This document shows, one piece after another, positions 11,132 through 23,303 of a DNA stretch of 64,000 bases. This DNA is from Typha latifolia. Taxonomy: Eukaryota; Streptophyta; Magnoliopsida; Poales; Typhaceae. Where the stretch lies: NCBI GenBank assembly GCA_019914945.1, contig CM034100.1:14023096-14087095 (forward strand). The letters are read 5' to 3'. Positions within the stretch are counted from its first letter, which is position 1. Each line of letters begins with the position of its first letter. The notes beneath the pieces are model-generated. The model searched no databases. It was not told the origin of the DNA and was given only the letters and a program-made list of their open reading frames with translations. A program made the position numbers and the translations under genes.

Positions 11132-14100
11132 ACAGTCAGAATCAACAGACAACCAAGAATTTTCTGAGAGTTATAAATATAATTCCCATGGACCAAGAGA
11201 GTGCTCAAGAAGTTGGAAGATTGTGGATGATGTTGTTATTGTTTTCGTCTCAATTGCTGATTCTGAAGTGATAAAGAATAAGAGAATCCAGGTCAGCTGC
11301 AGCCAGTGTCCTCTACTTAAAAACTACTTCTGACATACAACTAATATTGGTTCTGACACCAAGCCTTGGTTATGTCTTGTTGTAGCAATCTCTTGAGGGA
11401 ATTGACTGCTTCCTGCTACTGTAAATTCCTAACTGCTTAAATTGTGTTGGCTCCTGTTTTTGAGCAAATTGATATAAATGCTTCAACTGTTACATTTGAC
11501 CATGGCGAATCGTTCAGATGATGATGCTGAAGTTGCTGTTAGTCATATTATTGTATCGAAATGTCGGCCATATTATTCAATTGAAGGTCTGAACGCTTAC
11601 AAATTATTTTGTATGCTCTGATGATCTGATCCTCCATTGCTAATACCGGACACATTGATATAGATCTCTATTTAATTGCAAGTGAGAGCAAAAATTCTGG
11701 GTGTTAGAATTTGTTTGCAGGTTGCTATTGTTCAAATAATTAATTATATACTATTGTGTATAAAAATAAAATAGTAGGCTCATTTATTTACTATCTTATA
11801 TAATTAAGTTAAGGATAAATTATATGTGGTTCCTAATTAATCAAGCAAGAGTAAGAATTACAAAATTAACTACAATTAGATTTTGTTTACACTTATATTT
11901 TTATTTATAATTATATATTTAACCTTTTTATCTTTTTTTTATATAAAAAGAGAACAAATATTTTTATTCTTATTTCTTTACTAGCATTTTATAATAATAG
12001 TATATTTATAGTATCATAATTATATCTATATTATAAATCTAATTAGTTAGTAAAAATAAATGTAATGACTCTAAATCTAATAAATCATCATAGTTTATAT
12101 GAATTATTTTTAATCGAATAAACGACTAACTTAAAACTAATAAATATTTCCGGATTCTAAACCTTTTATCTGATATCCCATGGACTCTGCTAGTGATGAG
12201 TTGACGTTTAGTTGGATACGTGTTTTGTATCTTCTAATCAAACAGTAAGTAGTCTTATCTTTCAGAGAGCTTTCTCATATTATGATATATTATATATTAT
12301 ATATTATATATTAAATATACGCATTCAATTTTGACATTTAGCATTATTATATAATCTTATATAAAAATAATTATAGTTAAGTATATTTTATTATGCATTT
12401 GATTAGATTGGTCTTAAATATGGATATGTGGATATATAAAAGTGATTGGAGGTAACTATATTATATTGAAATGATTTCTAGCATGAGTATGTATGTGATA
12501 GATATATGATTGAAGATTATATTGCATCATATTCCTTCAAACTTTCTTACAATCTAAATTTAAATTACTAAGATGCATGGTTTGTTATGATACTTGATGA
12601 TTGCATATGATTTATTATTTAAAAGAAAAATATAAAATTTGATTTAGATAATTGGTAGAAAACATGAGAATATCCAAGTAGGCGCCAAGAATAGAAGTGC
12701 CTTGGGGTAAATTGATCGTGAGAAATGCCATCTTACGGCCTTATGTTCGAGGTCGGTAGTCTATGTACGCAGTAGACATTCGAAAAACACATGCTATTCG
12801 TTAAAGTATATGTGGTGAATTATCCTTATGTGAGTTTATTAGTTAGATGGGATACTCAGTATTGATAGTTGTTGATATACCCTTTGCATATGATATGTTA
12901 TGGTTATGACTAAGATATTTTTAGCAGATGGCTAGGTATGCTTTTAGCATTCGGGTAGGATGATGAGATTGAGTACCGGATGTTGACCGTGCACGATGGT
13001 CTAGTATGATGATGTTATTCAGAGATTATTTTGATGATTGAGATATTGAGAAATGCATATGATTATATTATTATCTGATATATATGATTACTGAGTGGTC
13101 GTTATGCATTATTGATGTTGCATTTGACATTATAGCATGGCTATGATCGGCTTGCATCATATATGTTACATTTAATAGTATGATTGAAGATTTATGTGTA
13201 CATTGTCAAAAATTATATACTTAAGTCATGACATAATATCTACTATACATTTATATATTATTGAGAATATATTTATATGCTTATTCATGACATGATGCTT
13301 AATTTTGATTCATATTATTCAGTACATAATTTACTCTCTATTTAGCATTACTAATTTAGGGTAAGATCTATTTATTAAACTTTTAGCTTATGACTCTTTT
13401 TTTTTCTAACCCCCTAATAAGGTATGTGATAGTGACTTGAGCTATCGTAAAGTGTCATTTTAGAGCAAATATAAGGTGAGCTAGACGCGAGATGATATAG
13501 AAAATAACTTATATAGAGTTGTATTTATATTGGATATATTTGTACTATATTATATTACTATATTAGATAATAATTTGTATAATACATGTTGAATAATATT
13601 TTACTTGAGTATCAATTGTATCTTGATGGTCTGTCTGGCAACGGATGGTTTATCATGGTATAATTATTGTGAATTTTAGCATTGATATATTAACATGTTT
13701 ATTCGAATGATAGTATAATTTATCTTGAGATAAATTATGTGAATATATATGTATCTCTACATAATGGTTCTGCCCATTTTGTCTCATCCACTACATATGC
13801 TGTGTGGACACATGGGTGAGCACGTACTTATGCCGGAGGGGGGGGTTACATATCAGATTACAAAATCTTTAAAGATGAGGCGTGAATAATAAAATATGTA
13901 AAATTTAGGGTGTGATTTACAGAATTCTCTAATTTTTATATTTAACAAAACCTTTTCTTTTTTAAGGAGAAAACATGTAGGCAAAGGAATTCATTCATTT
14001 CATAAAACAGATATACATAATACATCCTAATACACACAAAAAAAATAGAGGGAAAAATAGGCGATGGCCCTAGAATAAGCTCAACGTTGGCTCGAGGACC

Positions 14101-14396
14101 ACTAACCTAGATAAGGAGTGACAAGTGATTCATAGTAAATCTCGTCAAATGAATTCTAGGTGTATTAAAATCCAAACCATTGATTGTACAAAGGTGGTGA
14201 GCATTAGGATGTAAAAAATAATGGGTAATTAAACTATGTATATCATACGGTCTTGGGACAAACTAATTATACAAAAGAATATATAGAGTATAATAATAAC
14301 ACAGTTCAATGGCTCATCTTTCCTGAGCTTGATTTCTTTTTTTATTTTGCTAATTAAGAATGCATTTATCAAAGGGTGAGACGCCCCAAAAAAAGA
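11132..14396. other. Gene-free region after SAE2; possible LTR debris
   Basis: The first few hundred bases are the likely SAE2 3' untranslated region, with an alternative-frame tail to 11333. From about 11.75 to 12.65 kb the DNA is AT-rich and low in complexity. Between about 12.65 and 13.90 kb it is less AT-rich and ends in a GGAGGGGGGGG tract near 13838, resembling a decayed LTR. I could not find a partner copy, termini or coding remains. No gene is supported. Confidence 0.4.
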
Positions 14397-15140
14397 TTAC
14401 ATATTGGTGCCCCGCACATATAAGGTGCCAACAACATCAGAACACAAAATAGAAGTTAACTCAGGCATCCTTGAGCCTTCCCAAGTAAAAGTAGAATAGG
14501 TTTTCCTAGCATGGTTTGCTAACCAGTTAGCAGCATCATTTGCTCTTCTAAGAATATGGATCAATGTTATGCTGTTGAAGGTACCGAGGAGATGACAGAT
14601 GTCAGTGAATACATTCTTCATATTTTTGTCCCCCTTGTTGGTTTTAAGAGCGTTTACAAGTTGGAGCGAATCAGACTCCACCGAGAGTCTCTGAATAGCC
14701 AAGCTCTTAGCTTGTTCGAGCGCCTTGCGAAGTGTCAACGCTTCAGCAAAGAGCACTGTGGTGCATCGAATAGGGGCACCACCTACCAACAAAATATCCG
14801 AGTCAGAGTCTCTAAAAAGCCAACCTCCTCCACCCTAACCAGACGAGTGGTCAAAAGACCCGTCATAATTTAGTTTGATCCAGTTGTGTTGGAGAGGAGA
14901 CCACTCGATCAAGGATGGAGGAGTGGGCTTTTTGGAGATAATTGTCATGGAAGATTTAAGATAATCCATAGTCATAGTGACAATGTTGCGCCAGCAAACA
15001 TAAGAGGAGGTATTTAGCGAATTAAAGCGCCTAAGATTGCGGTTTTTTCAAAGTTGCCAAAAGGAATTGGCAATAATAGACAGCATGAAAAACTTTTGCT
15101 TGATTTCTTCATCGAGAGATCTTATCACATCCCATACATT
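14397..15140 (-). pseudogene. RNase H-like (RVT_3 type) retroelement-derived pseudogene
   Basis: One minus-strand frame over about 745 bp reads as the C-terminal part of a plant non-LTR reverse-transcriptase / RNase H-like protein. A linker (VWDVIRSLDEEIKQKFF, then RNLRRFNSLNTSSYVCWRN) leads into the RNase H fold: IKLNYDGSF (first Asp), AEALTLRKALEQAK (Glu), SVESDSLQLVNAL (Asp), HILRRANDAANWLANHA. Two in-frame stops break it: TGA at 15048-15050 (probably once a Trp) and TAG at 14835-14837. There is no start region or upstream RT domain, so it is a 5'-truncated LINE-type remnant or a dead copy of an RNase H-domain gene. Confidence 0.75.
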
Positions 15141-15876
15141 AACTACACGGTATTCTTAATAGGGTAACTACACGTTTAGTTGTGGAATAAGAAAAAAATA
15201 GAATTAGAAAAAAAAACTTGTTTTGAAATAAAAAAATAATTATTTCTCGTTTTGTGTTTTATTGGAAAAGGAATGATAAATTAGAGGACTACAATATAGA
15301 ATAAGATGATGTATAATTGTGATCGTTGGAATAAGAAATAAAAAGATTGAATTCACCGCATTTCCCTTTTTCTATGTTTACTATATCATAATTATTTTCA
15401 GAATTTTTAGCCAAAAATTAATGTAACTTAATTCATCATAACAGTCTTACAAAGGGACTCCCTATATTATATCATAGTATTTATATTATAATCACATTAC
15501 AATTCAGTAATATATTATTAGAGAGGACAAATTAGTAATTTGCATTTTGAAATAAGAAGATGATATATTTTGAAGAATTAATATCAACCAAAATGTAGGA
15601 TAAATATATATCCGGAATAAAAGAGTTTATTATATTTTTCTAGTTTAAGATTTTATCCTACATTTAACATAAAATATTTAAAATAAAAATACATTATTTT
15701 AGTGTAGCTCTACAAAAAATGCTGCACTAAGAAACATTTTACTTCTAAAAGATGAAAATACTAAGATGAGCATTTTTATATAAAAATAAAATTTTAACTT
15801 AAACTGCTGAAAAATTAACTTAATCAAATTCATACAGATAAAATATCAAACTAATAACCGGTTGTTTAAAAATATC

Positions 15877-16070
15877 GGGCTATGTTTGCTTTGAGTTTAG
15901 GGCCTCGCCTCCTCCTAAACTCATTTAGAGATTTCTGAATTGGTTCAGTAACCAAACATCTTAGTCTCTCGAACCAAACATCATGAAGTAAGTTTACTTT
16001 CAGAATTAAAAAAAAAAAAAAAAAGACTAACTAATCTAGTTCGGAGCTTAGTCTCTCGAACAACAAGGCC
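15877..16070. mobile_element. MITE-like repeat with imperfect inverted ends
   Basis: The left end GGGCTATGTTTGCTTTGAG and the reverse complement of the right end (GGCCTTGTTGTTCGAGAGAC) are similar. Such ends resemble the common GGGCCTTGTTTGG-type plant MITE termini. An A16-like run lies inside. No clear target duplication was found. Confidence 0.4.
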
Positions 16071-16691
16071 TAAAATGTTTATTAGTTATGACCTTAGTAA
16101 AATAGAACTTTATTTTCATAATAATGAACTTAAGAAGGTGAATTGGATGGGGATTGGGGACTAGTTTGGTCAATCACTAGTTTTAGAAAGGAGTCAAACA
16201 ACCCAGCACGCTCCCTGTACTGCATCTGTCCATATTTATTACCCTAAACCCGTGATTGCTAAACCCGGGCCCACACCCCCCCCCACAATCCAATGCAAGA
16301 TTAGATGATACACAGCAGTTCAAGAACCAAAATCCAAGTTAATTTCACATATTTATTCACTCTCTAATTCTGCACTACAAAGACCCACTAAAATCCATTT
16401 TATTCCCTCACCAAATTTATTTTACCCTCGCAAACTCTATTTCATATATCATTTTGCCTTCTTTTTTTCCCCAAGATTTGAATATATAAAGATAGGACTA
16501 AAAACTATATTGTTTTACTGGTCACATATCTCCATGCAGGCATGCATACTAAGAAGAAGAATCCAACTGATGCCATATCGATATTGTTGGTGTGATGGAT
16601 GGGATGGGATGGGATGGAATTGGATCTCATCCTCTCAAGACATGCATACAATACCGGTACTAACCCCATCCATGATGATTCCGTTTTATTT

Positions 16692-16694
<3 letters not shown>

Positions 16695-16722
<28 letters not shown>
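16695..16722. repeat. (TA)n microsatellite
   Basis: A run of AT/TA dinucleotides in the intergenic region. Confidence 0.9.
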
Positions 16723-16726
<4 letters not shown>

Positions 16727-16980
16727 TCCCATCTACCCGTCCGTACGATTGCCCCCCTATATCGTAGTAACCGAGGTAGAGATTAGAATTTCTCATAAAA
16801 AAGAAAAGAAAATAAAAACAAAAACTTTATAACACTGTGTAATCTGATCACGGTAAGAACAGCCAGTGCGTCCAATAGCCGCGTGACACGTACGAAAGGA
16901 ACGGATCCAAGGCTTGCTTCTCGGCCGCAGTACATCTTAATCAATTACGGCAGTACAGTTTAGGTCAAAAAGTTCATAGG

Positions 16981-17055
16981 GAGGAGAGAGAGAGAGAGAG
17001 AGAAGCGAGTAAAAAGAAAAGGTGAGGAGAAAGAGAGAGAGAGAGAGAGAGAAGC
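16981..17055. repeat. Two (GA)n microsatellites
   Basis: GA runs at about 16983-17003 and 17031-17053, separated by a short unique piece. Confidence 0.9.
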
Positions 17056-17123
17056 AACCGAAGGGCATCATCATTCTATCCTTCTTGCTCGCCTCCCCAT
17101 AAAAAAATTAAAGCATCTATCTC

Positions 17124-17125
<2 letters not shown>

Positions 17126-17211
<86 letters not shown>
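17126..17211. repeat. (CT)n followed by (CTTT)n
   Basis: About 27 CT dinucleotides run directly into about seven CTTT tetranucleotides, a compound pyrimidine microsatellite. Confidence 0.9.
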
Positions 17212-18043
17212 ATACTTAAAGATAGGAGGGAGGAAGAAGGTTTTACGTGAGTTTAAACCTTTGATAACCTGGGAGTGAACTATCTTTAACCCTACTCCCC
17301 TCTAAAGAGTAAAAAGAGAGAGGTGACTCCCATCCCAACGCATGAGCCATGTGATTCCTCTCACTGCAGCCTTATGTACCTTTGCCAACTAATCTTTCTT
17401 TCTTTTTTTTGAAATTTCTCCAGTCCAACCACTAATTTTTAGAATAGGTTCTTACTGGCTAATGTTTTCAATGTTTAAATTTTCCCTGGTTGTTGGATTT
17501 GGTTGTCAATTTGAGTGTTCCATATAAAAAGCAAAAGGAAAAAAAAAATTAAAAAAAAAAAGTAAAAGAAAAAGAGAAGCTTCAATGCCACAAAGTGCCA
17601 AGCAAAGTATATACACACTTGAAGCTACTCTAATATAGTGGCGGAAAGCAAGGATGAATATTTTGCAGTCTCTATTATTACCACTATTATTTTGACACAA
17701 CAATACGCTATGAAAGCTTGAAAGAGAACTTAAACAACCTTAAAACATATACCTATAGAGAAAGATCCTATTGATATGATTTAAGTTACTAGCTACTAGA
17801 GCCCCCAGTTCAAGAAGGAAACTAACAGAAGAACAAACAAAATTACCCATATTTTTTTTTTCATAAATATATGCAGGGGACCGTCGGCATATGCCTATTT
17901 CCACTAGAGGAGGAGGAGGAGGAGGAGGAGGATTACTTTCTCCCATGTAATTTGAAAGGAGAAATTTTGAGTCATAGAAAGGAAATTAAGATAAGCATAA
18001 ACACCACCATCCACCAAATTAAGAGAGCAAAGTCAACTCCCTT

Positions 18044-18240
18044 TCACATAATTGAGCAGCTACTGGTGTTCTCATCACTGAAGAAATTGGTGTATGGCTC
18101 ACCGGGGGGTGCGGCCATTGGTGGTGGGGCCATGTTATACATTGCCTGAGCCGGCATTGGCATCGGCATCTGCGGCGGCCGCATGTACCCCATCATCTGC
18201 GCGAACGCCGGATCTTGGCCGTTCATCATCATTCTCTGTT

Positions 18241-18289
<49 letters not shown>

Positions 18290-19260
18290 TTGATGTATCA
18301 TGGCAGCCATGTACTGCTGCTGATACGGGTTCGCCGCCGGGGTTATCATCTCCGGCGGCACCGCCATCCCCCTTGGAAGTACCCGGGAGGCGGTCGGCCG
18401 GCAGGGAGGCCCTGGACGGCCGCGGGAATATTTCCCATCTGGCCCATGGGGCCATGCATGTGGGCCATGGGGGCATGCATGGCCCCCCCCATCTGGCCCA
18501 TGGGGAGTCCATTCATGCTCCCCATTTGGCCCATGCCCCCCATCCCTGCAGGGTAATTAACTTTGCCTCCCATCATCAAATTTTGGTTGATAATTGGATG
18601 ATGGCTTCCACCTCCACCACCACCACCACCACCACCCACATCGTTTTTTCCACCAATTCCACCACCCTTCTTTGGGTGCCCCATCATGTTAGCTCCATTG
18701 ACTGCATTGCCATTCTTGTTGCCATTATTGGTGCTGGGATTGGGTTTTTGATTGGATCCCCCATTCTTGGCATTACCATTGAGATTGGGATTCTGATTTC
18801 CACCTCCACCTTTCTTACCACCACCACTAGCATTGGCATTGTTTTGCACTTGAACATTCCCACCATTCCCACCTCCTCCCCCCTTCTTGTCCTTCCCCGC
18901 ATTCCCATTTGGTGGTGGGTTCATAGGCTTGATCTTGATGCTCTTGAAATCCTCGTCGAAATCGGCGTCGAAGCAGTCGAGATCATCAAAGCCCTCGTCG
19001 TCGTCGTAGTCGTCGAATTCGTCATCGTAATCGCTGCCGTCGTCGTCGTCCTCATCGCCGCCGACGGCGGGCGGGTGGGCAAATTTCACGGATTTCTGGT
19101 CCTTCTGGAAGGGGACTTTCAGGTCCTTCATTTGGGGCAGCTTCAGATCTTTGAATCCTTTCATCTGCTGCAGCTGCTGCAATTGCTGCAACTGTTGCTG
19201 ATGTAGTTGCTGCTGCTGCTGCTGCTGCTGCTGTTGCTGATGTAGTTGCTGCTGATGTTG

Positions 19261-19314
<54 letters not shown>

Positions 19315-19968
19315 GTGTTGATTCTTTACTTGATGTGGTGGTTGCTGACCCTTCTGGTCACCACCACCGCCACTCTTTTGGGGCTTTCCCTTGTCTTGCT
19401 GCCCTTTTCCATTCTCAGGCTGAGGCTTCTGGAAATGGTTGTGGTTGTTGTTGCCGATCTTTGGAGCAAGTAGCTCTGCATGTTTGCCAGCCTTGTTGAG
19501 CTTCTTAATGAGGGTGGTAGGATCAACATTGCCTGAAACAGTCACCTTCCCCTGCTCTGCATCTATGGCTATTGTGTACACCCCTGAGATGAACAGTAAC
19601 AAGAAAGTGGAAAAAGAAAAGAGAGGCATCCACAAGCAACAAACAAATCATTAATACATCCACAAACAAGAAGAAGCAGATCACAGCAAAAAATGAAAGA
19701 AAGAAAGGAAAATGGGCATGAGATGAGAGTGGAACTGTGGAAGTACCCTCAACTTTCTGAAGCAGCTTCTTCACCTTCTTCTTACATCCATCACAGTGGA
19801 TGTTCACCTTCAGGATGCATGTCTGCAAATTGAGCCCAAAAAACCATCAAAACAATGGAGAAGTGCCAAGAATAAACCAAGAAACCAGTAAGATAAACAC
19901 ACACACACACACACACATCAGCTGCTCACCTGTATCTTGAGGATCTTGATATCTTCTTCTTTACTCAT
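18044..19968 (-). CDS. Heavy-metal-associated isoprenylated plant protein (HIPP), frame broken in a G run
   Basis: Three exons: 19930-19968, 19747-19822 and 18044-19583. It starts [13 protein letters not shown]. The HMA ferredoxin-like domain (about residues 10-75) has the metal-binding Cys pair in [10 protein letters not shown] (C23, C26) and continues [17 protein letters not shown]. After it come a Lys/Gly-rich linker, long poly-Gln tracts, an Asp-rich block ([20 protein letters not shown]), Asn/Gly-rich and Met/Pro/Gly-rich segments, a second poly-Gln run, and C-terminal CSIM, a CaaX prenylation box. Predicted role: membrane-tethered metal or protein-interaction factor. The frame shifts by one base in the GGGGG at about 18366-18370: upstream it ends at TGA 18346-18348, downstream it continues to CSIM. 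Expected length with the frame open is about 551 aa. This is either an assembly error or a real loss of the prenylated tail. Confidence 0.88.
18241..18296 (-). repeat. Poly-Gln (CAG/CAA) tract, C-terminal part of HIPP
   Basis: A mixed CAG/CAA repeat encoding about twenty Gln after MIHQ. The mixture of codons argues against recent pure-repeat slippage. Confidence 0.9.
19180..19320 (-). repeat. Poly-Gln region, central part of HIPP
   Basis: Long CAG/CAA-rich stretch encoding Gln runs broken by His and Leu (HQQQLHQQQ pattern). The antisense strand is open here only because CTG/TTG repeats lack stops. Confidence 0.9.
19903..19918. repeat. (CA)n microsatellite in HIPP intron 1
   Basis: CACACACA run within the 107-bp first intron. 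Confidence 0.85.
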
Positions 19969-20109
19969 CTTCTCCACAAGTAGAAGAGCAGAGGTAGAGA
20001 GAGAAACAAGAAAGAGGTGATGAAGGAAAAGAGATCTCAGATCACTTCAGTCATTACAGTGACCATCAAAACTTCCTCTCAAGTCTTTGTGTCGGTCGGT
20101 CGTATGAAA

Positions 20110-20110
20110 C

Positions 20111-20141
<31 letters not shown>
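20110..20141 (-). repeat. (GA)n/(CT)n in the HIPP 5' leader
   Basis: A CT run on the plus strand (GA on the coding strand) about 140 bp upstream of the HIPP ATG. Pyrimidine/purine microsatellites in 5' leaders are common in plant genes and can bind GAGA-type factors (BPC family). Confidence 0.6.
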
Positions 20142-20237
20142 CACCTCAACGTCTCTTCCTCTTTATTAAGTCTCTTTTTAGTTCTGTTTGCAGTGTTACT
20201 CCTCTTCTTTAAGTTTCTTTTCCTTTTTCTGGAAAAC

Positions 20238-20249
20238 TATATAATATAT
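20238..20249 (-). promoter_or_regulatory. Possible TATA box of HIPP
   Basis: The minus strand reads TATATTATATAG about 270 bp upstream of the start codon. It would leave a leader containing the CT repeat. Sequence match only. Confidence 0.25.
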
Positions 20250-21270
20250 TTATTCACAAACTAGGCCCTACCAGTAGGAGCAACTGTGTACCTCCGCCAC
20301 GTCCCCAAACAAAATTTTTCAAAAAAGGACCTTGTTTTCTTCTTGCATAAATAAGTTACTTCTTTTAGCCGTTATTTATGGTTTTTTCCTTCTTATTTTG
20401 CGATAGGAAGGTGGTTTCCTTTTGTGTGCAAAGGGAGAAGTCTCGGGTCTCAGGGGGTGGGGGGGGGTGAGGGGAAGGGAGAGTGAGACTGAGAGAGGAA
20501 TGAGATGAAGCAGCTCACGTGAGATTATGAGTAAATCGCAGGGGGCGTGTAGCTAAGAATGTCAGACAAGCCAAACCAAATTTGGTAACCTCAATTACTT
20601 TGCCATCAATACTCCTCTTGCTCCCATCTCAATTTACCAAAATGCCCTCCTCATCGTGTGGAACTTCTATTGGTGCCTAGTTTATAAATATCTACCAAAA
20701 ATATTTATTCACTCCTACAAATGAAGCTCGTCGGAGATCAAAACCTGCATAAGAGGAGTGCAATAACTCCGACCATGATTCTCGAGCTGATCAACAGTTT
20801 TTGTCGGTTTCAAGTTCACTTTAGAATTCGAGAACTTGTTATGGAGTTAGTTAAAAACAGTTGTCCACAACAGAGTCCATTGTTTAGAATGTTGCTTGAT
20901 TAAGGATCATGTTCGATTCGATGTGGATGCTCTGCTTATAGCTTCATAAGAAGCAAAGGAGAGCTTCCTCGATCGGTCCTTGTAATAACAACAAGTCTAT
21001 AATGAAATTAAGCACACATTCAAATGCATTGAGTGGGGTCCACTGTCTACCGATGAGGCGATCTAGTCTAACTTAGATTTAGAGGCTTTCCTTTTGAGGA
21101 GTAATATTTTACGTATAGTTTTGATGTGTATGAGCAAATAAGTTTTTTTTAGAAATACGAGTAATATTCTACGTATAGTTTTGTTAGAAATAGATGAGCA
21201 AACTATAAGTGAGGATAAGTCTTTTTTTCAATAGTTTTTTTAATCTTTGTCGAGGAAAAGTCTATTTAAG

Positions 21271-21297
21271 TTTTTTTTTTTTTTTTTTTTTTTTTTT
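21271..21297. repeat. Poly-T run
   Basis: About 27 consecutive T. Confidence 0.9.
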
Positions 21298-22120
21298 ATA
21301 CCCAAAAAGTCTCTAAGATCGATTTAATAAAATTTGTTCACTTATGAGTATTACTAAATTTGTCGCAACAACCACACAAAGGAATTAAGTGTTTTAAATT
21401 TAAAATATTATAGTTAATTTAAAATCGAACAATATGACATTGGAGTAAACTGTAATTTTCTATTAATATACTAATACAAATTACATTCAAATTATGGGTA
21501 AGACTAGGAATTAGTGATCAAGTTTAACCCTAGGAATTGGGTTGGCAATTTACTGCTCCTGATTCCCTCTACCTCTACTCTTTCTATGTCTTTCTTTCTC
21601 TCCCTCAAAGTGACCACAAACTTTTTTCATGTTACTCTCCTAGAACACCATCTGTTTCTTTTATTCCTTTTTATTTTATGGCAATTGATTGAGGCCCAAC
21701 CAAACAGCCCTGCATGTATTGCCATTAGTATCTCAGATTAATTTAAGTGCTCGTTCCATTGGAGCCTTTTGTGCTTTAAGAACCTTCTTCATTTATTTAT
21801 TTTGACCCGTTACAAGAAAGATTTATAACATCAATCGCAGAGAAACCATTGCTTGTTCATACAAGAAAGATTTATAACCTTCTTTATGTATTCCACAATA
21901 TTTAATACCAAGTGGAAAGAAACCATTGCTTGTTCATACAAATCCATCTCCATCTTCTACTTTTGTGTTTGCTTGTTCATATAATCTATCTCCATCCAAT
22001 CTACTCCATTTGATTTGTTTTTTTAATTGCAGTTCTATTTAAACTAAGTGTGGAGCTTATTCTAGGGTGTTGTCTTATCTCTCTTTTTATTCTATTTAAA
22101 CTAAGTTTAGAGACTTTTTT

Positions 22121-22151
<31 letters not shown>

Positions 22152-22761
22152 AGAGTTACCATTTTTTTTTTCTCTCTTCTTCTTATCAATCAAATACTAG
22201 ACTAAGGTATAAATGACACTCGGGATGGGTTTTTATGAACCTCGAGGTCCAAAACCAAGTCCAACCTTTGAGGTAAAATACCAAGACAAGAAGCACATTA
22301 ATTTTCAGGTGTAATTCTTCCACGTACAACAGAACTCTAATTACCTTTTCTTTGTCACTTCTTCATTTAAAGCAAAACTCTTCATTTACTTCCAAACGCA
22401 GATGTTATCATGAGGATATTGGTTTTATTGGCAATCTTCTATAACGCCGGCAAAAAAGTATTACCATTTTACTATAGTTTTTAATTTAGTTATAATTGTG
22501 GAACTAAATGAACTTTTTTGTCCACGAGATCTACTTATCCTCAACAAAGAAAAAAAAAACTATTGAAAAACAATAATAAGTTTTTCCGGGACAAAAACAC
22601 GGAAGAGTTGATAAAATCAATCACACATCGATCGATAGTTTGTAGAATTTGAGAATCTAGCGTTTGCCTTCTACCATTAATAAGAGGTTTTGATGTGATC
22701 CTACGATGAATTCGCTAGCAGTCATCATGCTAGTGTTGATTATTAGAGAAGACTCTTTCTC

Positions 22762-22792
<31 letters not shown>

Positions 22793-23261
22793 GGGGGGTT
22801 GAAACTACCTAACAAGAATGACATATTAATGGCACTACGAGCAAGCTTTGGTTGAAACACCCTTGTAAGAAAATTTTACTATAGTTTTGACTAAGTTTCT
22901 TGCTTCTTTATTTTTTTAAAAGTGTTATAAGTTAGAGTCGAGACTTTATTATATCTTGCATTTATTCCACTTGTTGGATTAAACAGTAAGGAGTAGAAGC
23001 ATTTTGTCTGGTAGATTTAATAATGGGTACCATCAGAGAGTCCCTGAAACAGCCTTCTCGGACTGGAAGATATTGACAGTTACCATCATCTTCAACCCAT
23101 TAAGCTATTGTCCTCAGAAACGATGATCATGAGTACTTAAAAAACGCGTAGCAGTACTTCAAGGTGGCATTAATAATGAGTTGGCTTTTAATGGAAGCAT
23201 ATGCAAGTGGCAACAAATAAAGGCACAGAGAGGCTTCGTTAAAAGTGTAGTAACATACAAT

Positions 23262-23303
23262 CTTCTTCTTCTTCTTCTTCTTCTTCTTCTTCTTCTTCTT
23301 CTT
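23262..23303. repeat. (TTC)n microsatellite
   Basis: About fourteen TTC units; shorter TTC runs lie near 22760 and 23405. Confidence 0.9.

Larger units (their letters stand above)
15141..18043. other. Gene-free region with simple repeats, 3' of HIPP
   Basis: AT-rich intergenic DNA holding a MITE-like repeat (15877-16070), a TA run, GA and CT/CTTT runs, and a GAG-rich tract near 17907-17931. The last few hundred bases probably contain the HIPP 3' untranslated region. Short open frames here coincide with simple repeats; I support none. Confidence 0.5.

Noticed and set aside
18094..19206. 370-codon open frame on the plus strand across HIPP
   Set aside because: It is antisense to the HIPP coding exon. 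It is open because CAG/GAC repeats have no stop in the opposite strand, and the translation is low-complexity Ala/Leu/Val.
20721..20903. 60-codon frame starting MKLVGDQNLHKRS
   Set aside because: Reads smoothly but has no known domain, splice partner or promoter context; too short to support.
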